Assembly: GCF_001905385.1 (NCBI RefSeq)
Contig: NZ_LIPF01000010.1
Coordinates: 310,001-374,000 of the forward strand
Direction of reading: 5' to 3'
DNA length: 64,000 bases
DNA from: Streptomyces sp. CB02414
GTDB taxonomy: Bacteria > Actinomycetota > Actinomycetes > Streptomycetales > Streptomycetaceae
The stretch's first letter is position 1; every line of letters starts with the position of its first letter. Below are positions 16,024-25,813 of this stretch, piece by piece. Under the pieces are notes generated by a model. That model searched no databases, had not been told where the DNA came from, and saw nothing but the letters and a program-made list of their open reading frames with translations. Both the position numbers and the translations under genes were made by a program.

Positions 16024-17457
16024 ATGGCGTCAGTACCTACAGGTCCGGAGGGCCGCACCGCGGCGTGGGAGCTGCTGCTGCCCGCCGCCTCGGCACCGGC
16101 GCGGTCGCGCGGGCGCGCCCTGCAGGCGGCGCTGCGGGAGGCGGTCCGCGCGGGCCGGCTCACGCCGGGCACTCGTCTGCCGTCGAGCCGCGACCTGGCG
16201 GCCGACCTCGGGGTGTCGCGGGGACTGGTCACGGAGACGTACGAACAGCTGACGGCGGAGGGGTACCTGCGCAGCGGGCGGGGCGCGGGAACCTGGGTCG
16301 GTGACGCCGTACGGGCCGCACGCCCGCGCGCGCGTGATCTCGCCCCGCGTCCCGGCGGTGACCGCGCGGACTTCGTGCCGGGGACACCGGACCTGTCGCT
16401 GTTCCCGCGCGCGGCGTGGGGCGCCGCCCAGCGGAGTGTGCTGGCTCAGCTGCCGCACGAGGCCCTCGGCTACCCGGACCCGCGCGGGCTGCCCCGGCTG
16501 CGGACCGCGCTGGCCGAGCTGCTCACCCGGCGCCGGGGTGTGGTGGCGGACCCGGAGCGGCTCGTGGTCGTCTCCGGGGTGGCGCAGGCGACGGCGCTGC
16601 TCGCGAGCGTGCTCCACGCGCGGGGGGTGCGTACCGCCGGCGTCGAGGACCCCGGCAGCCCGCGCCACGACGACCTGTACGCGTCGGCGGGCGTCGCCAC
16701 CGTGCCGTTGCCCCTCGACGAGGAGGGACTCGCCCTGGGCCCGCTGCACGACTCGGGCGTCCGGGCCGTCGTGACGACGCCGGCCCACCAGTTCCCCACC
16801 GGGATCGCCTACTCCGCGCGGCGCCGCGCCGCGCTGCTGGACTGGGCGCGGTCCGTGGACGGGCTCGTTCTGGAGGACGACTACGACGGCGACTTCCGCT
16901 ACGACCGGGCTCCCGTGGGCGCGCTCCAGGGGCTCGACCCCGAACGGGTCGCCTACACGGGTTCGGTCAGCAAGTCCCTCGCCCCGGGGCTGCGGCTCGG
17001 CTGGCTGCTGGTGCCGGAGTGGCTGGCGGACGACGTGGTCGAACGCAAACGCACCACCGACCTCGGGCATCCGGCCCTCGACCAGGCGCTCTTCGCCCAC
17101 TTCGTGGAGCACGGCGAGTACGACCGCCAGCTGCGCCTGTGCCAGCGTGCCTACCGGGAGCGGCGCGACGTGATGGTCGCCGCCCTGGCGGAGCACTTCC
17201 CCGGCTCACGGATCTCGGGCATCGCCGCCGGCCTCCACGCCATCGCCACGCTCCCCGGCCGGTACGGCCCCGAGGAGCGGTTCCTCGCACGCGTGGGGCG
17301 GGCCGGGATCGCGGTGCGTTCGCTGGCGGAGTACGGGCACGGGCCGGACGGCGAGGAGGAGGTGGCGGGGAAGGCGGTGCGGCTGGTGCTGGGGTACGCG
17401 CATCTGACGCCGGGACGGATCCGGGCGGGGGTGGAGTCGATGGCGAGGGCCGTGTGA
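16024..17457 (+). CDS. MocR/PdxR-type GntR-HTH aminotransferase-like regulator
   Basis: 477 residues. A winged HTH of the GntR type covers about 20-90 (LTPGTRLPSSRDLAADLGVS). It is followed by a fold type I aminotransferase-like domain with LEDDYDGDFRYDR and the PLP Lys in GSVSKSLAPGLRLGW. Such regulators sense PLP or an amino-acid aldimine. It is divergent from the operon containing a PLP aminotransferase, so autoregulation and control of that operon are plausible; PdxR control of vitamin B6 genes is the other common role, but no pdxS/T genes are seen here. Confidence 0.85.
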   Translation: MASVPTGPEGRTAAWELLLPAASAPARSRGRALQAALREAVRAGRLTPGTRLPSSRDLAADLGVSRGLVTETYEQLTAEGYLRSGRGAGTWVGDAVRAARPRARDLAPRPGGDRADFVPGTPDLSLFPRAAWGAAQRSVLAQLPHEALGYPDPRGLPRLRTALAELLTRRRGVVADPERLVVVSGVAQATALLASVLHARGVRTAGVEDPGSPRHDDLYASAGVATVPLPLDEEGLALGPLHDSGVRAVVTTPAHQFPTGIAYSARRRAALLDWARSVDGLVLEDDYDGDFRYDRAPVGALQGLDPERVAYTGSVSKSLAPGLRLGWLLVPEWLADDVVERKRTTDLGHPALDQALFAHFVEHGEYDRQLRLCQRAYRERRDVMVAALAEHFPGSRISGIAAGLHAIATLPGRYGPEERFLARVGRAGIAVRSLAEYGHGPDGEEEVAGKAVRLVLGYAHLTPGRIRAGVESMARAV

Positions 17458-17607
17458 CGGGCGTACGGGATGCCGCTCACGCGCGCGGGCGGCCGGTTGT
17501 TCACACGGAGTTTCCGTGACCGCCGCGCCGCACCAGTAGGTCTGGCTGTGCACACTGGCCTCGTCACTGGCCGGATCCCGTCCCTGGACGTCCCTGGAGG
17601 CGCATCC

Positions 17608-19194
17608 ATGTCACACCGTCCGTTGCCCGGTCGCCGCAGCGTGCTGCGCGGCTCCCTCGCCGCGTCGGCGGCCCTGACCCTGCCCGCGGCCCTCGGTGCC
17701 GCGCCGGCGTTCGCGCGTTCCGGCCGGCCGGGTGCGGGCTGGGGCGTGCAGACGGGAGACGTGACCTCCCACTCGGGTCTGGTGTGGGTGCGGTCCGACC
17801 GGCCGGCCCGGATGATCGTCGAGACGTCCGCGACCGAGTCGTTCCGCAACCCGCGCAGATGGCGCGGCCCGCTGCTCGGGGCCGGCACGGACTTCACCGG
17901 CACGACCCGGCTGCGCGGCCTGCCGCCCGGCGAGCAGATCCACTACCGCGTGCTCCTCGCCGACCCGGACGACCCGCGCCGCACCGGCGAGCCGGTGCCC
18001 GGCACCTTCCGCACGGCGCCGGTCCGACGGCGCGAGCCGGTGCGTTTCGTGTGGTCCGGCGACCTGGCGGGCCAGGGCTGGGGCATCAACCCGGACATCG
18101 GCGGCTACCGCATCTACGACGCGATGGGCGCCCTGGACCCGGACTTCTTCCTGTGCAGCGGCGACAACGTCTACGCCGACGGGCCCATCGCCGCGACGGC
18201 CGAGCTGCCCGACGGAAGCACCTGGCGGAACATCACCACCGAGGAGAAGTCCAAGGTCGCCGAGACCCTGGCCGAGTTCCGCGGCAACTTCCGCTACAAC
18301 CTGCTCGACGAGAACCTGCGCCGCTTCAACGCCCGGGTGCCGTCGGTCGTCCAGTGGGACGACCACGAGGTCCGCAACAACTGGTACCCGGGTCAGACGA
18401 TCGCGGAGACGGACGGCCGCTACACGGAGAAGAGCGTGGACGTGCTGGCCGCCCGGGCCCGGCGCGCGTTCGCCGAGTACTTCCCGGTCTCCACGCTGCG
18501 TCCCGGCGCGCGGGAGGGCCGCGTGCACCGGGTGCTGCGCCAAGGCCCGCTGCTGGACGTGTTCGTGCTGGACATGCGGACCTACCGCAACGCCAACTCC
18601 TCCGGCGACCAGAGCGTGGACCCGCAGGGCATCCTGGGCCGCGAGCAGTTGGAGTGGCTCAAGCGGGAGCTGTCGCGCTCGCGCGCGGTGTGGAAGGTCA
18701 TCGCCGCCGACATGCCGATCGGCCTGGTCGTGCCCGACGGCGGCGAGGGGAAGGCGAACATCGAGGCGATCGCGCAGGGCGACCCCGGGGCGCCTCTGGG
18801 GCGTGAGTTGCAGATCGCCGAGCTCCTGCGTTTCGTCAAGCACCGGCGGATCACCGGCACGGTGTGGCTGACGGCGGACGTGCACCACACCTCCGCCCAG
18901 CACTACCAGCCCTCGCGTGCCGCGTTCACCGACTTCGAGCCGTTCTGGGAGTTCGTGTCCGGGCCGCTCAACGCGGGCGCCTTCCCGGCCAGCGCCCTGG
19001 ACGGCACCTTCGGCCCCCAGCGGGTGTTCGTGAAGGCGCCGACCGCCTCCAACGTCTCGCCCGCGGAGGGCTACCAGTTCTTCGGCGAGGTCGAGATCGA
19101 CGGCGACAGCGCCGAGATGACGGTGCGGCTGCGCGAGCAGGACGGCACGGTGCTGTTCACGAAGGTGCTCCAGCCGGGCCGGGTGGGTCAGTAG
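17608..19194 (+). CDS. Secreted PhoD-like alkaline phosphatase/phosphodiesterase
   Basis: 528 residues. A twin-arginine signal is clear: GRRSVLRGSLAA followed by a hydrophobic stretch and AFA-R, a likely signal peptidase site. PhoD-type metal-binding motifs follow: the FVWSGDLAGQG segment, SGDNVYADGP, WDDHEVRNNW and, near the C-terminus, TADVHHTSAQ. The enzyme would release phosphate from phosphodiesters or monoesters outside the cell, probably with Ca and Fe cofactors as in the family. GGAGG precedes the ATG. It is monocistronic; phosphate regulation would be expected but I did not identify a PHO box by eye. Confidence 0.9.
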   Translation: MSHRPLPGRRSVLRGSLAASAALTLPAALGAAPAFARSGRPGAGWGVQTGDVTSHSGLVWVRSDRPARMIVETSATESFRNPRRWRGPLLGAGTDFTGTTRLRGLPPGEQIHYRVLLADPDDPRRTGEPVPGTFRTAPVRRREPVRFVWSGDLAGQGWGINPDIGGYRIYDAMGALDPDFFLCSGDNVYADGPIAATAELPDGSTWRNITTEEKSKVAETLAEFRGNFRYNLLDENLRRFNARVPSVVQWDDHEVRNNWYPGQTIAETDGRYTEKSVDVLAARARRAFAEYFPVSTLRPGAREGRVHRVLRQGPLLDVFVLDMRTYRNANSSGDQSVDPQGILGREQLEWLKRELSRSRAVWKVIAADMPIGLVVPDGGEGKANIEAIAQGDPGAPLGRELQIAELLRFVKHRRITGTVWLTADVHHTSAQHYQPSRAAFTDFEPFWEFVSGPLNAGAFPASALDGTFGPQRVFVKAPTASNVSPAEGYQFFGEVEIDGDSAEMTVRLREQDGTVLFTKVLQPGRVGQ

Positions 19195-19356
19195 GTCCCG
19201 TAGCCTGTCCGTGGTGTCGCGCACCGGCGTCATCCCCCGGTGCGCGACCCGAGCGATCCCATGGGTGAATTGCGAAGAATAACCCCGGAAGCCTTCTTTA
19301 CCCATCCGTCACAGGGCGTTCGTGATCACGCAACACCGTTCCTTCACAGTGGCCGC

Positions 19357-20718
19357 ATGAGTCGAGACATGTCCGATGTGACGGATGCCGTGGCCCGCCT
19401 CGTCGAGCACGGCCCCGGGGTGCCCGTGATGCTGCTCGCCTCGGTGGCGGCGCTGATGACCACGGCGGGCTTCCGGAGTTGGTGGACACGACGCCACGGA
19501 CACGCACCGCCGGCGGACGATACCGGCTCCCGGCCGCCGTCCGCGGCGGTGGCCGGGAACCTGGTCGAAGCCGAGCCCGGGGACGCGGGGGCGACCCGTG
19601 CCGCGACCGGTGACGGCGCCGCCGACACCGCGCTGTGGCGGATGCGGACGACGGTGCGCGACGCGCCCGGGTCGCTGGCCGTGCTCTGCGCCGCCCTCGC
19701 CGAACGGCGGGTCGACATCCTGAGCCTGCAGACGCACCCGCTGGCCGAGGGCACGGTGGACGAGTTCCTGCTCCGCTCCCCCGGCGAACTGACGGCGTCC
19801 GGGCTGACGGACGTGGTGTCGGCGGCGGGCGGTGCCGGCACGTGGACCGAGCGGGCGGACGCCCACGACCTGGTGGACGCCCCGACCCGGGTGCTCGCCC
19901 TGGCGGCCCGTACGGCCCAGGACACGGCGGAACTCCCCCTGGCTCTCAGGCAGTTGCTGGGCCGCTGCACCATCCGGTCGCTGCCCGCGACGGCCGTGGG
20001 ACGTACGGCCGGGGACGTACCGCCGGAGGGTTCGCTGGAGGACACCGTGCTGCGGCTGCGCGCCCCGGAGGGCGGGGTGATCAGTGTGGAGCGGCCGTAT
20101 CTGCCCTTCACCCCGGCCGAGTTCGCCCGGGCGCGGGCCCTGGTCGAGCTGGACGCCCGGCTCGGTCCGCGCGTCCCGCACGGCCGTGACGTGCTGACGC
20201 TGCCCGAGGGGAGCGACATCACCGTCCGCCGGGCCGACACGCGTGACGTCCCGGCGGCGAAGGCGATGCACGAACGGTGCTCCGCGCGAACGCTCGGCAT
20301 GCGGTACCACGGCCCGGTCGGGGACGTCGACCGGTACCTCGACCACCTGCTCAGCCCGCGCTTCGGCCGCACCCTCGCCGTACAGACGGCGTCGGGCCGG
20401 ATCGTCGGGCTCGGTCACCTGCTGTGGGACGGGGACGAGACGGAGGTCGCGCTGCTGGTCGAGGACGCGTGGCAGCACCGGGGCATCGGCGGCGAACTCC
20501 TCGGCCGGCTCGTGGCCATGGCCGCCGAGACGGACTGCGCGAGCGTGTACGCGGTGACGCAGGCGTCGAACACCGGCATGGTCGCCGCGATGCGCGGCCT
20601 GGGCCTCCCCCTCGACTACCAGATCGAGGAGGGGACCCTGGTGATCACGGCGCGCCTGGACCCGGCGGCCCGGGCCGCGGCGCGGCTGCCGCGCGGGGAG
20701 CGGATCGGCAAGGACTGA
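19357..20718 (+). CDS. ACT-domain plus GNAT N-acetyltransferase
   Basis: 453 residues from the ATG at 19357. A short hydrophobic segment (VMLLASVAALMTTAGF) near residues 20-40 may anchor it. An ACT-like ligand domain (TTVRDAPGSLAVLCAALAER) occupies about 95-170, and a GNAT domain begins near 290 with the acetyl-CoA loop EDAWQHRGIGGELL. The protein probably acetylates a small molecule or protein under amino-acid control, since ACT domains bind amino acids. The start is uncertain: in-frame ATGs at 19261 and 19369 also exist and no strong ribosome binding site singles one out. Confidence 0.75.
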   Translation: MSRDMSDVTDAVARLVEHGPGVPVMLLASVAALMTTAGFRSWWTRRHGHAPPADDTGSRPPSAAVAGNLVEAEPGDAGATRAATGDGAADTALWRMRTTVRDAPGSLAVLCAALAERRVDILSLQTHPLAEGTVDEFLLRSPGELTASGLTDVVSAAGGAGTWTERADAHDLVDAPTRVLALAARTAQDTAELPLALRQLLGRCTIRSLPATAVGRTAGDVPPEGSLEDTVLRLRAPEGGVISVERPYLPFTPAEFARARALVELDARLGPRVPHGRDVLTLPEGSDITVRRADTRDVPAAKAMHERCSARTLGMRYHGPVGDVDRYLDHLLSPRFGRTLAVQTASGRIVGLGHLLWDGDETEVALLVEDAWQHRGIGGELLGRLVAMAAETDCASVYAVTQASNTGMVAAMRGLGLPLDYQIEEGTLVITARLDPAARAAARLPRGERIGKD

Positions 20719-20742
20719 GCCGTCCCCGGAGAGGGGGAGGCG

Positions 20743-21966
20743 TCAGTCGGCCCGCGCCAGCGCCTCCCGCAGCGGGATCGCCTCGGCGGCCGGCTCCCCC
20801 AGCGCCTGGTCCAGGTCGGCCCACAGGTCCTCGACGTCCTCCAGGCCGACCGACAGCCGCAGCAGCCGGTCGCCGACCCCGGCGTCCCGGCGGTCGTCGG
20901 CGTCCACGATGCGGTGGCTGATGGACGCCGGGTGCTGGATGAGCGTGTCGACGCTGCCGAGGCTGACGGCGGGGGTGATCAGACGGACTTGGCGGATCAC
21001 CTCGTGCGGGTCGCCGTGGACCTCGAAGGAGACCATCGCGCCGCCGATGCGCGGATAGTGCACGCGGGCCACCCTCGGGTCGGCGGCGAGCCGCTCGACG
21101 AGTGCGGCGGCGTTCGCGGAGGCGGCCCGTACCCGAACGGGCAGGGTGGACAGCCCACGCAGCAGCAGGTAGCCGGCCAGCGGGTGCAGTACGCCGCCGG
21201 TGGCGAAGCGGACCTGTCGCAGCCGCCCGGCGAACTCCTCGTCGCAGGCCACCACGCCGGCCAGCACGTCCCCGTGGCCGCCGAGGTACTTCGTGGCGCT
21301 GTGCAGCACCAGCCGCGCGCCGTGCTCGGCGGGCCGCTGGAGCACAGGGGTGGCGAAGGTGTTGTCCACCAGCAGCGGCACCGACCCGCAGGCGTGGGCG
21401 ACGGCCTTCAGGTCGACCTCGGCCAGCGTGGGGTTGGCCGGCGACTCCACGAGTACCAGGCCGGTGTCCGGGCGCAGCGCGTCGGCGATGCCGGCCGGGT
21501 CCGTCCAGGTGACCTCGGACCCGAGCAGCCCGGCGGTCAGCAGGTGGTCGCTGCACCCGTACAGGGGCCGTACGGCGACCACGTGGCGCAGTCCCATCGA
21601 GGCGCGGACCAGCAGGACGGCGCTCAGGGCGGCCATGCCGCTGGCGAAGGCGACGGCGGCCTCGGTGCCCTCCAGCCGGGCCAGGGCCGTCTCGAAGCGG
21701 GCGACGGTCGGGTTGCCGAGGCGTCCGTAGACCGGCGGGCCGTCCGGGTCGGCGCCGGTGGTGGCGAACGCGTCGATGCGGGCGGCCTCGCCCCGGCTGT
21801 CGTACGACGGGTAGGTCGTCGACAGGTCGATGGGCGGGGCGTGCAGTCCCCGGGCCGCGAGATCGTCGCGGCCGGCGTGCACGGCCTCGGTGGCCAGTGC
21901 CCTGCCCGTGGGTGCGGTGGAGCGTACGTCGTCGGGTGGTGACGTGTGCGTGCGCGCGGATTCCAT
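20743..21966 (-). CDS. Trans-sulfuration family PLP enzyme (cystathionine/methionine gamma-lyase type)
   Basis: 407 residues. The family order is clear: YGRLGNPTVARFETALARLE, AFASGMAALSAVLL, the pyridine-stacking Tyr in RPLYGCSDHL, VESPANPTL, LLVDNTFATPVLQRP and the Schiff-base Lys in HSATKYLGGHGDVLAG. It cleaves or exchanges the gamma-substituent of sulfur amino acids, in the cytosol. It is divergent from an Lrp/AsnC gene with only 60 bp between them, which usually means local, substrate-dependent control. Methionine gamma-lyase, cystathionine gamma-lyase and gamma-synthase cannot be separated by eye. An alternative start at 21996 exists. Confidence 0.87.
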   Translation of the reverse strand: MESARTHTSPPDDVRSTAPTGRALATEAVHAGRDDLAARGLHAPPIDLSTTYPSYDSRGEAARIDAFATTGADPDGPPVYGRLGNPTVARFETALARLEGTEAAVAFASGMAALSAVLLVRASMGLRHVVAVRPLYGCSDHLLTAGLLGSEVTWTDPAGIADALRPDTGLVLVESPANPTLAEVDLKAVAHACGSVPLLVDNTFATPVLQRPAEHGARLVLHSATKYLGGHGDVLAGVVACDEEFAGRLRQVRFATGGVLHPLAGYLLLRGLSTLPVRVRAASANAAALVERLAADPRVARVHYPRIGGAMVSFEVHGDPHEVIRQVRLITPAVSLGSVDTLIQHPASISHRIVDADDRRDAGVGDRLLRLSVGLEDVEDLWADLDQALGEPAAEAIPLREALARAD

Positions 21967-22026
21967 GGACCGAAGGGTGAACACCGACCGGGTCATGGGG
22001 ACAGGAACCCGTGCTACGTTCGGCCG

Positions 22027-22518
22027 ATGGCGGAATCTGTCGTACTCGATCCGGTCGATCTCCATCTGCTGCGGCTGCTGCAGAACGACGCCCGGACCAC
22101 CTACCGCGATCTCGCCGCCCAGGTCGGGGTCGCCCCGTCGACCTGCCTGGACCGGGTGGCCCGGCTGCGGCGGGCCGGGGTGATCCTCGGGCACCGGCTG
22201 GAACTGGACCCCGCCCGGCTGGGGCGCGGCCTCCAGGCGCTGCTGTCGGTGCAGGTGCGGCCGCACCGGCGGGAGCTGGTCGGGCCGTTCGTGGACCGCA
22301 TCCGGGCGCTCCCGGAGTCACGCACCGTCTTCCACCTCACCGGCCCGGACGACTACCTGGTCCACGTCGCGGTCGCGGACATGGCGGACCTGCAGCGGCT
22401 GGTCCTGGACGAGTTCACCTCCCGGCGCGAGGTCGCGCGCGTAGAGACGCGGCTGATCTTCCAGCAGTGGGAGTGCGGCCCGCTGCTGCCGCCCTCCGCG
22501 CCCGACGGCACGCCCTGA
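22027..22518 (+). CDS. Lrp/AsnC family transcriptional regulator
   Basis: 163 residues. An N-terminal HTH (LHLLRLLQNDARTTYRDLAA...VAPSTCLDRVARL) is followed by the RAM ligand-binding domain with VFHLTGPDDYLVHVAVADM. It is divergent from the trans-sulfuration PLP enzyme and most likely controls it in response to a sulfur or branched amino acid. The start at 22027 gives the usual family length; an upstream in-frame start would run into the neighbour's coding region. Confidence 0.9.
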   Translation: MAESVVLDPVDLHLLRLLQNDARTTYRDLAAQVGVAPSTCLDRVARLRRAGVILGHRLELDPARLGRGLQALLSVQVRPHRRELVGPFVDRIRALPESRTVFHLTGPDDYLVHVAVADMADLQRLVLDEFTSRREVARVETRLIFQQWECGPLLPPSAPDGTP

Positions 22519-22596
22519 GCGAAATCCGGCCGCCCGCGGCGGCGGCCCGGGGAAAGCGGGCTGACGCGGCACCGGGATCCGTACGAGGATGTCCGC

Positions 22597-24285
22597 ATGT
22601 CAGAGACCAAGAGCCCGCTGCCCCGCGAGGTCGCCGACGCCTACGTCGACGAGCTCATCGCCCTCGACCCGGTCACCGGTACGTTTCTCGGCGTCCAGGA
22701 GAGTTCCAGCCGCCTGCCCGACCTCTCACCCGCGGGTCAGGAGGCTCTCGCGGAGCTGGCGCGGGCCACGCTGGCCCGGCTGGACGAGGCGGAGCTCCGG
22801 CCCGGTGGGGACAGTGACGTGGAGCGGCGCTGCGCCCGGCTGCTCCGCGAGCGGCTGACCGCCGGACTCGCCGTGCACGACGCGGAGGAGGGCCTGCGTT
22901 CGGTCGGCAACCTGGGCACCGTCGCGCATTCGGTGCGCGAGGTCTTCACGGTGACGCCGACGCAGACCGACGAGGACTGGGCGCGGATCGCCGAGCGGCT
23001 GCGCGCGGTTCCCGCGGCGCTCGGGGGCTACCGCGAGTCCCTGGCCCTGGGTCTGGAGCGCAAGCTGTACGCGTCGCCGCGCCCGACCGGCGCCTTCGTC
23101 GGCCAGCTCGGCGAGTGGGCGGACACGGGCGAGGGCCGGGGCTGGTTCGAGGACTTCGCGTCCGCCGGCCCGGACGCGCTGCGGGCGGAGCTGGACGAGG
23201 CGGCCCGGGGTGCGACCGCGGCCGTGGTGGAGCTGCGGGACTGGCTGCGCGACGTGTACGCACCGGCGATCGAGGGGGCCCCGGACACGGTGGGCCGTGA
23301 GCGCTACGCCCGTTGGTCGCGCTACTACAACGGCACGGACCTGGACCTGGACGAGGCGTACGCGTACGGCTGGGCCGAGTACCACCGCCTGCTCGCCGAG
23401 ATGAAGCAGGAGGCCGAGAAGATCCTGCCGGGCGCCGAGACGCCCTGGGTGGCGCTGGCGCACCTGGACGAGCACGGCAAGCACATCGAGGGCGTCGACG
23501 AGGTCCGCGACTGGCTGCAAGGGCTGATGGACCAGGCGGTCGAGGCGCTGGACGGCACCCACTTCGAACTCGCCGAGCGGGTGCGGAGGGTGGAGTCGCG
23601 GATCGCCCCGCCCGGCAGCGCGGCGGCCCCGTACTACACGCAGCCGTCGGAGGACTTCTCGCGCCCCGGCCGCACCTGGCTGCCGACGATGGGCCAGACC
23701 CGCTTCCCGGTCTACGACCTGGTCTCCACCTGGTACCACGAGGGCGTGCCGGGCCACCACCTCCAGCTCGCCCAGTGGACGCACGTCGCCGAGGACCTGT
23801 CCCGCTACCAGGCCTCGGTCGGCATGGTCAGCGCCAACGCCGAGGGCTGGGCGCTGTACGCCGAGCGGCTCATGGACGAACTGGGCTTCCTGACCGACGC
23901 CGAGCAGCGGCTCGGCTACCTGGACGCGCAGATGATGCGGGCCGCCCGGGTCATCGTGGACATCGGCATGCACCTGGAGCTGGAGATCCCGGCGGACTCG
24001 CCGTTCCACCCGGGCGAGCGCTGGACGCCGGAGCTGGCGCAGGAGTTCTTCGGCGCGCACAGCAGCCGCCCGGCGGACTTCGTGGAGAGCGAGCTGACCC
24101 GGTACCTGACGATCCCGGGCCAGGCGATCGGCTACAAGCTCGGTGAGCGCGCGTGGCTGCTGGGCCGGGAGAAGGCCCGCGAGCGGCACGGTGACGCCTT
24201 CGACGCGAAGGCCTGGCACATGGCGGCCCTCTCCCAGGGCTCGCTGGGCCTGGACGACCTGGTGGACGAGCTGTCGCGGCTCTGA
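22597..24285 (+). CDS. DUF885 family protein, putative metallopeptidase
   Basis: 562 residues, the usual length for the family. The zinc-peptidase-like motif WYHEGVPGHHLQ (about residues 382-393) and NAEGWALYAERLMDELG (about 420-436) supply two His plus Glu residues in the order expected of gluzincin-type active sites. No signal peptide is seen, so it is probably cytoplasmic and acts on peptides. It is transcribed alone, with GAGGAT before the ATG, and ends 10 bp from the convergent SDR gene. Confidence 0.88.
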   Translation: MSETKSPLPREVADAYVDELIALDPVTGTFLGVQESSSRLPDLSPAGQEALAELARATLARLDEAELRPGGDSDVERRCARLLRERLTAGLAVHDAEEGLRSVGNLGTVAHSVREVFTVTPTQTDEDWARIAERLRAVPAALGGYRESLALGLERKLYASPRPTGAFVGQLGEWADTGEGRGWFEDFASAGPDALRAELDEAARGATAAVVELRDWLRDVYAPAIEGAPDTVGRERYARWSRYYNGTDLDLDEAYAYGWAEYHRLLAEMKQEAEKILPGAETPWVALAHLDEHGKHIEGVDEVRDWLQGLMDQAVEALDGTHFELAERVRRVESRIAPPGSAAAPYYTQPSEDFSRPGRTWLPTMGQTRFPVYDLVSTWYHEGVPGHHLQLAQWTHVAEDLSRYQASVGMVSANAEGWALYAERLMDELGFLTDAEQRLGYLDAQMMRAARVIVDIGMHLELEIPADSPFHPGERWTPELAQEFFGAHSSRPADFVESELTRYLTIPGQAIGYKLGERAWLLGREKARERHGDAFDAKAWHMAALSQGSLGLDDLVDELSRL

Positions 24286-24295
24286 GCCGGACCGC

Positions 24296-25141
24296 TCAGC
24301 GCCGGAAGCCGCCCTCCGAGTCGACGACCTGGCCGGTGACCCACTCCGCCTCGTCCGTGGTGAGCCACGCGACGAGGCGGGCCGGGTCGTCGGGCATGCC
24401 CCACCGCCCGGCGGGGAAGAGCGCGGCGATGGCGTCGTAGTCCTCGCCGGTCATGTAGTCGGTGTCCACGGGCCCGGGGTTGACCGCGTTCACGGTGACC
24501 GCGTGTTCGGCGAGAGCCGTGGACAGGGAACGGGTGATCGAGGCGAGGGCGCCCTTCTGCAGCGCGTAGGCGATCTCGCCGGGCATGCCGCCCGCGATGT
24601 CCTGGCCGGAGGTCATCATCACGACGCGTCCGCCGGGCGTGCGGGGCGGCAGCGCGGCGCGGTGCCGGGCGTAGGCCTGGACGAGGAGCAGCACCGAGCG
24701 GGTGTCGACCTGCCAGTGCGCGTCGAGCATCGCGGCGTCGATCGTGTCGAGGGTGCCGTCGGAGCCGCTGAGGGCGTGGTTGGCGATCAGGACGTCCAGC
24801 CGCCCGCCGAGCGCTTCGGCGGCCGTGGCGAGGAGTTCGCCCGGTGCGGCGGGGTCGGCCAGGTCGCCGGGGCCGGCCACCACGGTGGCGTCCGGGTCGC
24901 CGAGCGCGGCGCGCACGGAGGCGGCGACGTCCTCGGGCCGGTCGGCGCCCCAGGGCATGGCGGCGTCGTGCGGGACGTGGTGGTGCAGGTAGACACTGGC
25001 CCCGTACGCGGCGAGCCGCCGGGCCACGGCGTGGCCGATGCCGCCGCGCCGGCTGGCGCCGGTGACGAGGGCGGTGCGGCCGCGCAGGGGCAAGGGGGCG
25101 CGGCGCAGCTCTTCGGGGGTGGGATGCGGAAGTCGGGGCAT
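24296..25141 (-). CDS. Short-chain dehydrogenase/reductase
   Basis: 281 residues. The cofactor loop is a variant with an inserted Arg (VTGASRRGGIGHAVARRL). IANHAL replaces the usual NNAG, and the catalytic stretch is MMTSGQDIAGG followed by YALQK. NAVNPGPVDTDYM and WVTGQVVDSEGGF close the fold as in FabG-like enzymes. Its substrate is unknown. The ATG at 25141 is chosen; a GTG two codons upstream is possible. No obvious operon partner: the rhodanese gene 70 bp upstream is on the same strand and might be co-transcribed. Confidence 0.85.
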   Translation of the reverse strand: MPRLPHPTPEELRRAPLPLRGRTALVTGASRRGGIGHAVARRLAAYGASVYLHHHVPHDAAMPWGADRPEDVAASVRAALGDPDATVVAGPGDLADPAAPGELLATAAEALGGRLDVLIANHALSGSDGTLDTIDAAMLDAHWQVDTRSVLLLVQAYARHRAALPPRTPGGRVVMMTSGQDIAGGMPGEIAYALQKGALASITRSLSTALAEHAVTVNAVNPGPVDTDYMTGEDYDAIAALFPAGRWGMPDDPARLVAWLTTDEAEWVTGQVVDSEGGFRR

Positions 25142-25211
25142 GGGCACCCATCATGGGCGGCGCGCCGCCGGTGCGCATTCCAATATCACCGCGGCGCGGA
25201 TCGCCCGCCCG

Positions 25212-25688
25212 TCAGCAGCCGCAGTCGGCCGCGTCCACCGGGACGGTCAGGGGGTCGGCGGCGCGGCGCGCGGCGCCCTCCCACGTCTCGTGGGTGAACC
25301 CCTCACGCACCCAGTACTCGAAGCCTCCGAGCATCTCCTTGACCTGGTAACCGAGTTCCGCGAGGGCGAGGGCGGCGCGCGTCGCGCCGTTGCAGCCGGG
25401 GCCCCAGCAGTACGTCACGACCGGTACGTCGCGGTCGAGGAGCCGGCCGGCCTGTTCGGCGATGAGCGCCGTAGGCAGGTGAACGGCGCCGGGGATGTGC
25501 CCCTGGTCCCAGGACTCGGTGGAGCGGATGTCCACGAGGACGAATCCCGGGTCGCCGCCGGCCGCGAGCGCGGCGGCGACGTCCGAGACGTCGGTGTGGA
25601 AGGCGAGGCTCGCGCGGAAGTACGCGGCGGCTTCGGCGGGGCGCGCGGGGGCGACGCGCAGGACGGGGTTCGCGGGGGTGGCGGTCAT
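25212..25688 (-). CDS. Rhodanese-like sulfurtransferase domain protein
   Basis: 158 residues with one rhodanese domain: FVLVDIRSTESWDQGHIPGA and the active-site loop VTYCWGPGCNGATRAAL. Two cysteines lie in the loop, and the C-terminus ends in a further DCGC pair. The domain transfers sulfane sulfur to thiophilic acceptors or senses redox state. It is divergent from an Lrp-type regulator 125 bp away. Combined with the trans-sulfuration enzyme and its own Lrp regulator nearby, this hints at a local sulfur-metabolism neighbourhood. Confidence 0.87.
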   Translation of the reverse strand: MTATPANPVLRVAPARPAEAAAYFRASLAFHTDVSDVAAALAAGGDPGFVLVDIRSTESWDQGHIPGAVHLPTALIAEQAGRLLDRDVPVVTYCWGPGCNGATRAALALAELGYQVKEMLGGFEYWVREGFTHETWEGAARRAADPLTVPVDAADCGC

Positions 25689-25813
25689 CGTCTTCCGGCC
25701 TTTCCTCGGTGGATCTCCTGGCCGCAAACCTATGTTCGGCGAGCAGATCACCAGAAGTGAGATTCCCCGGCCTGTCCTTGCCTCCGCCGGTGATTCACTG
25801 GTACTTCTGCCGG

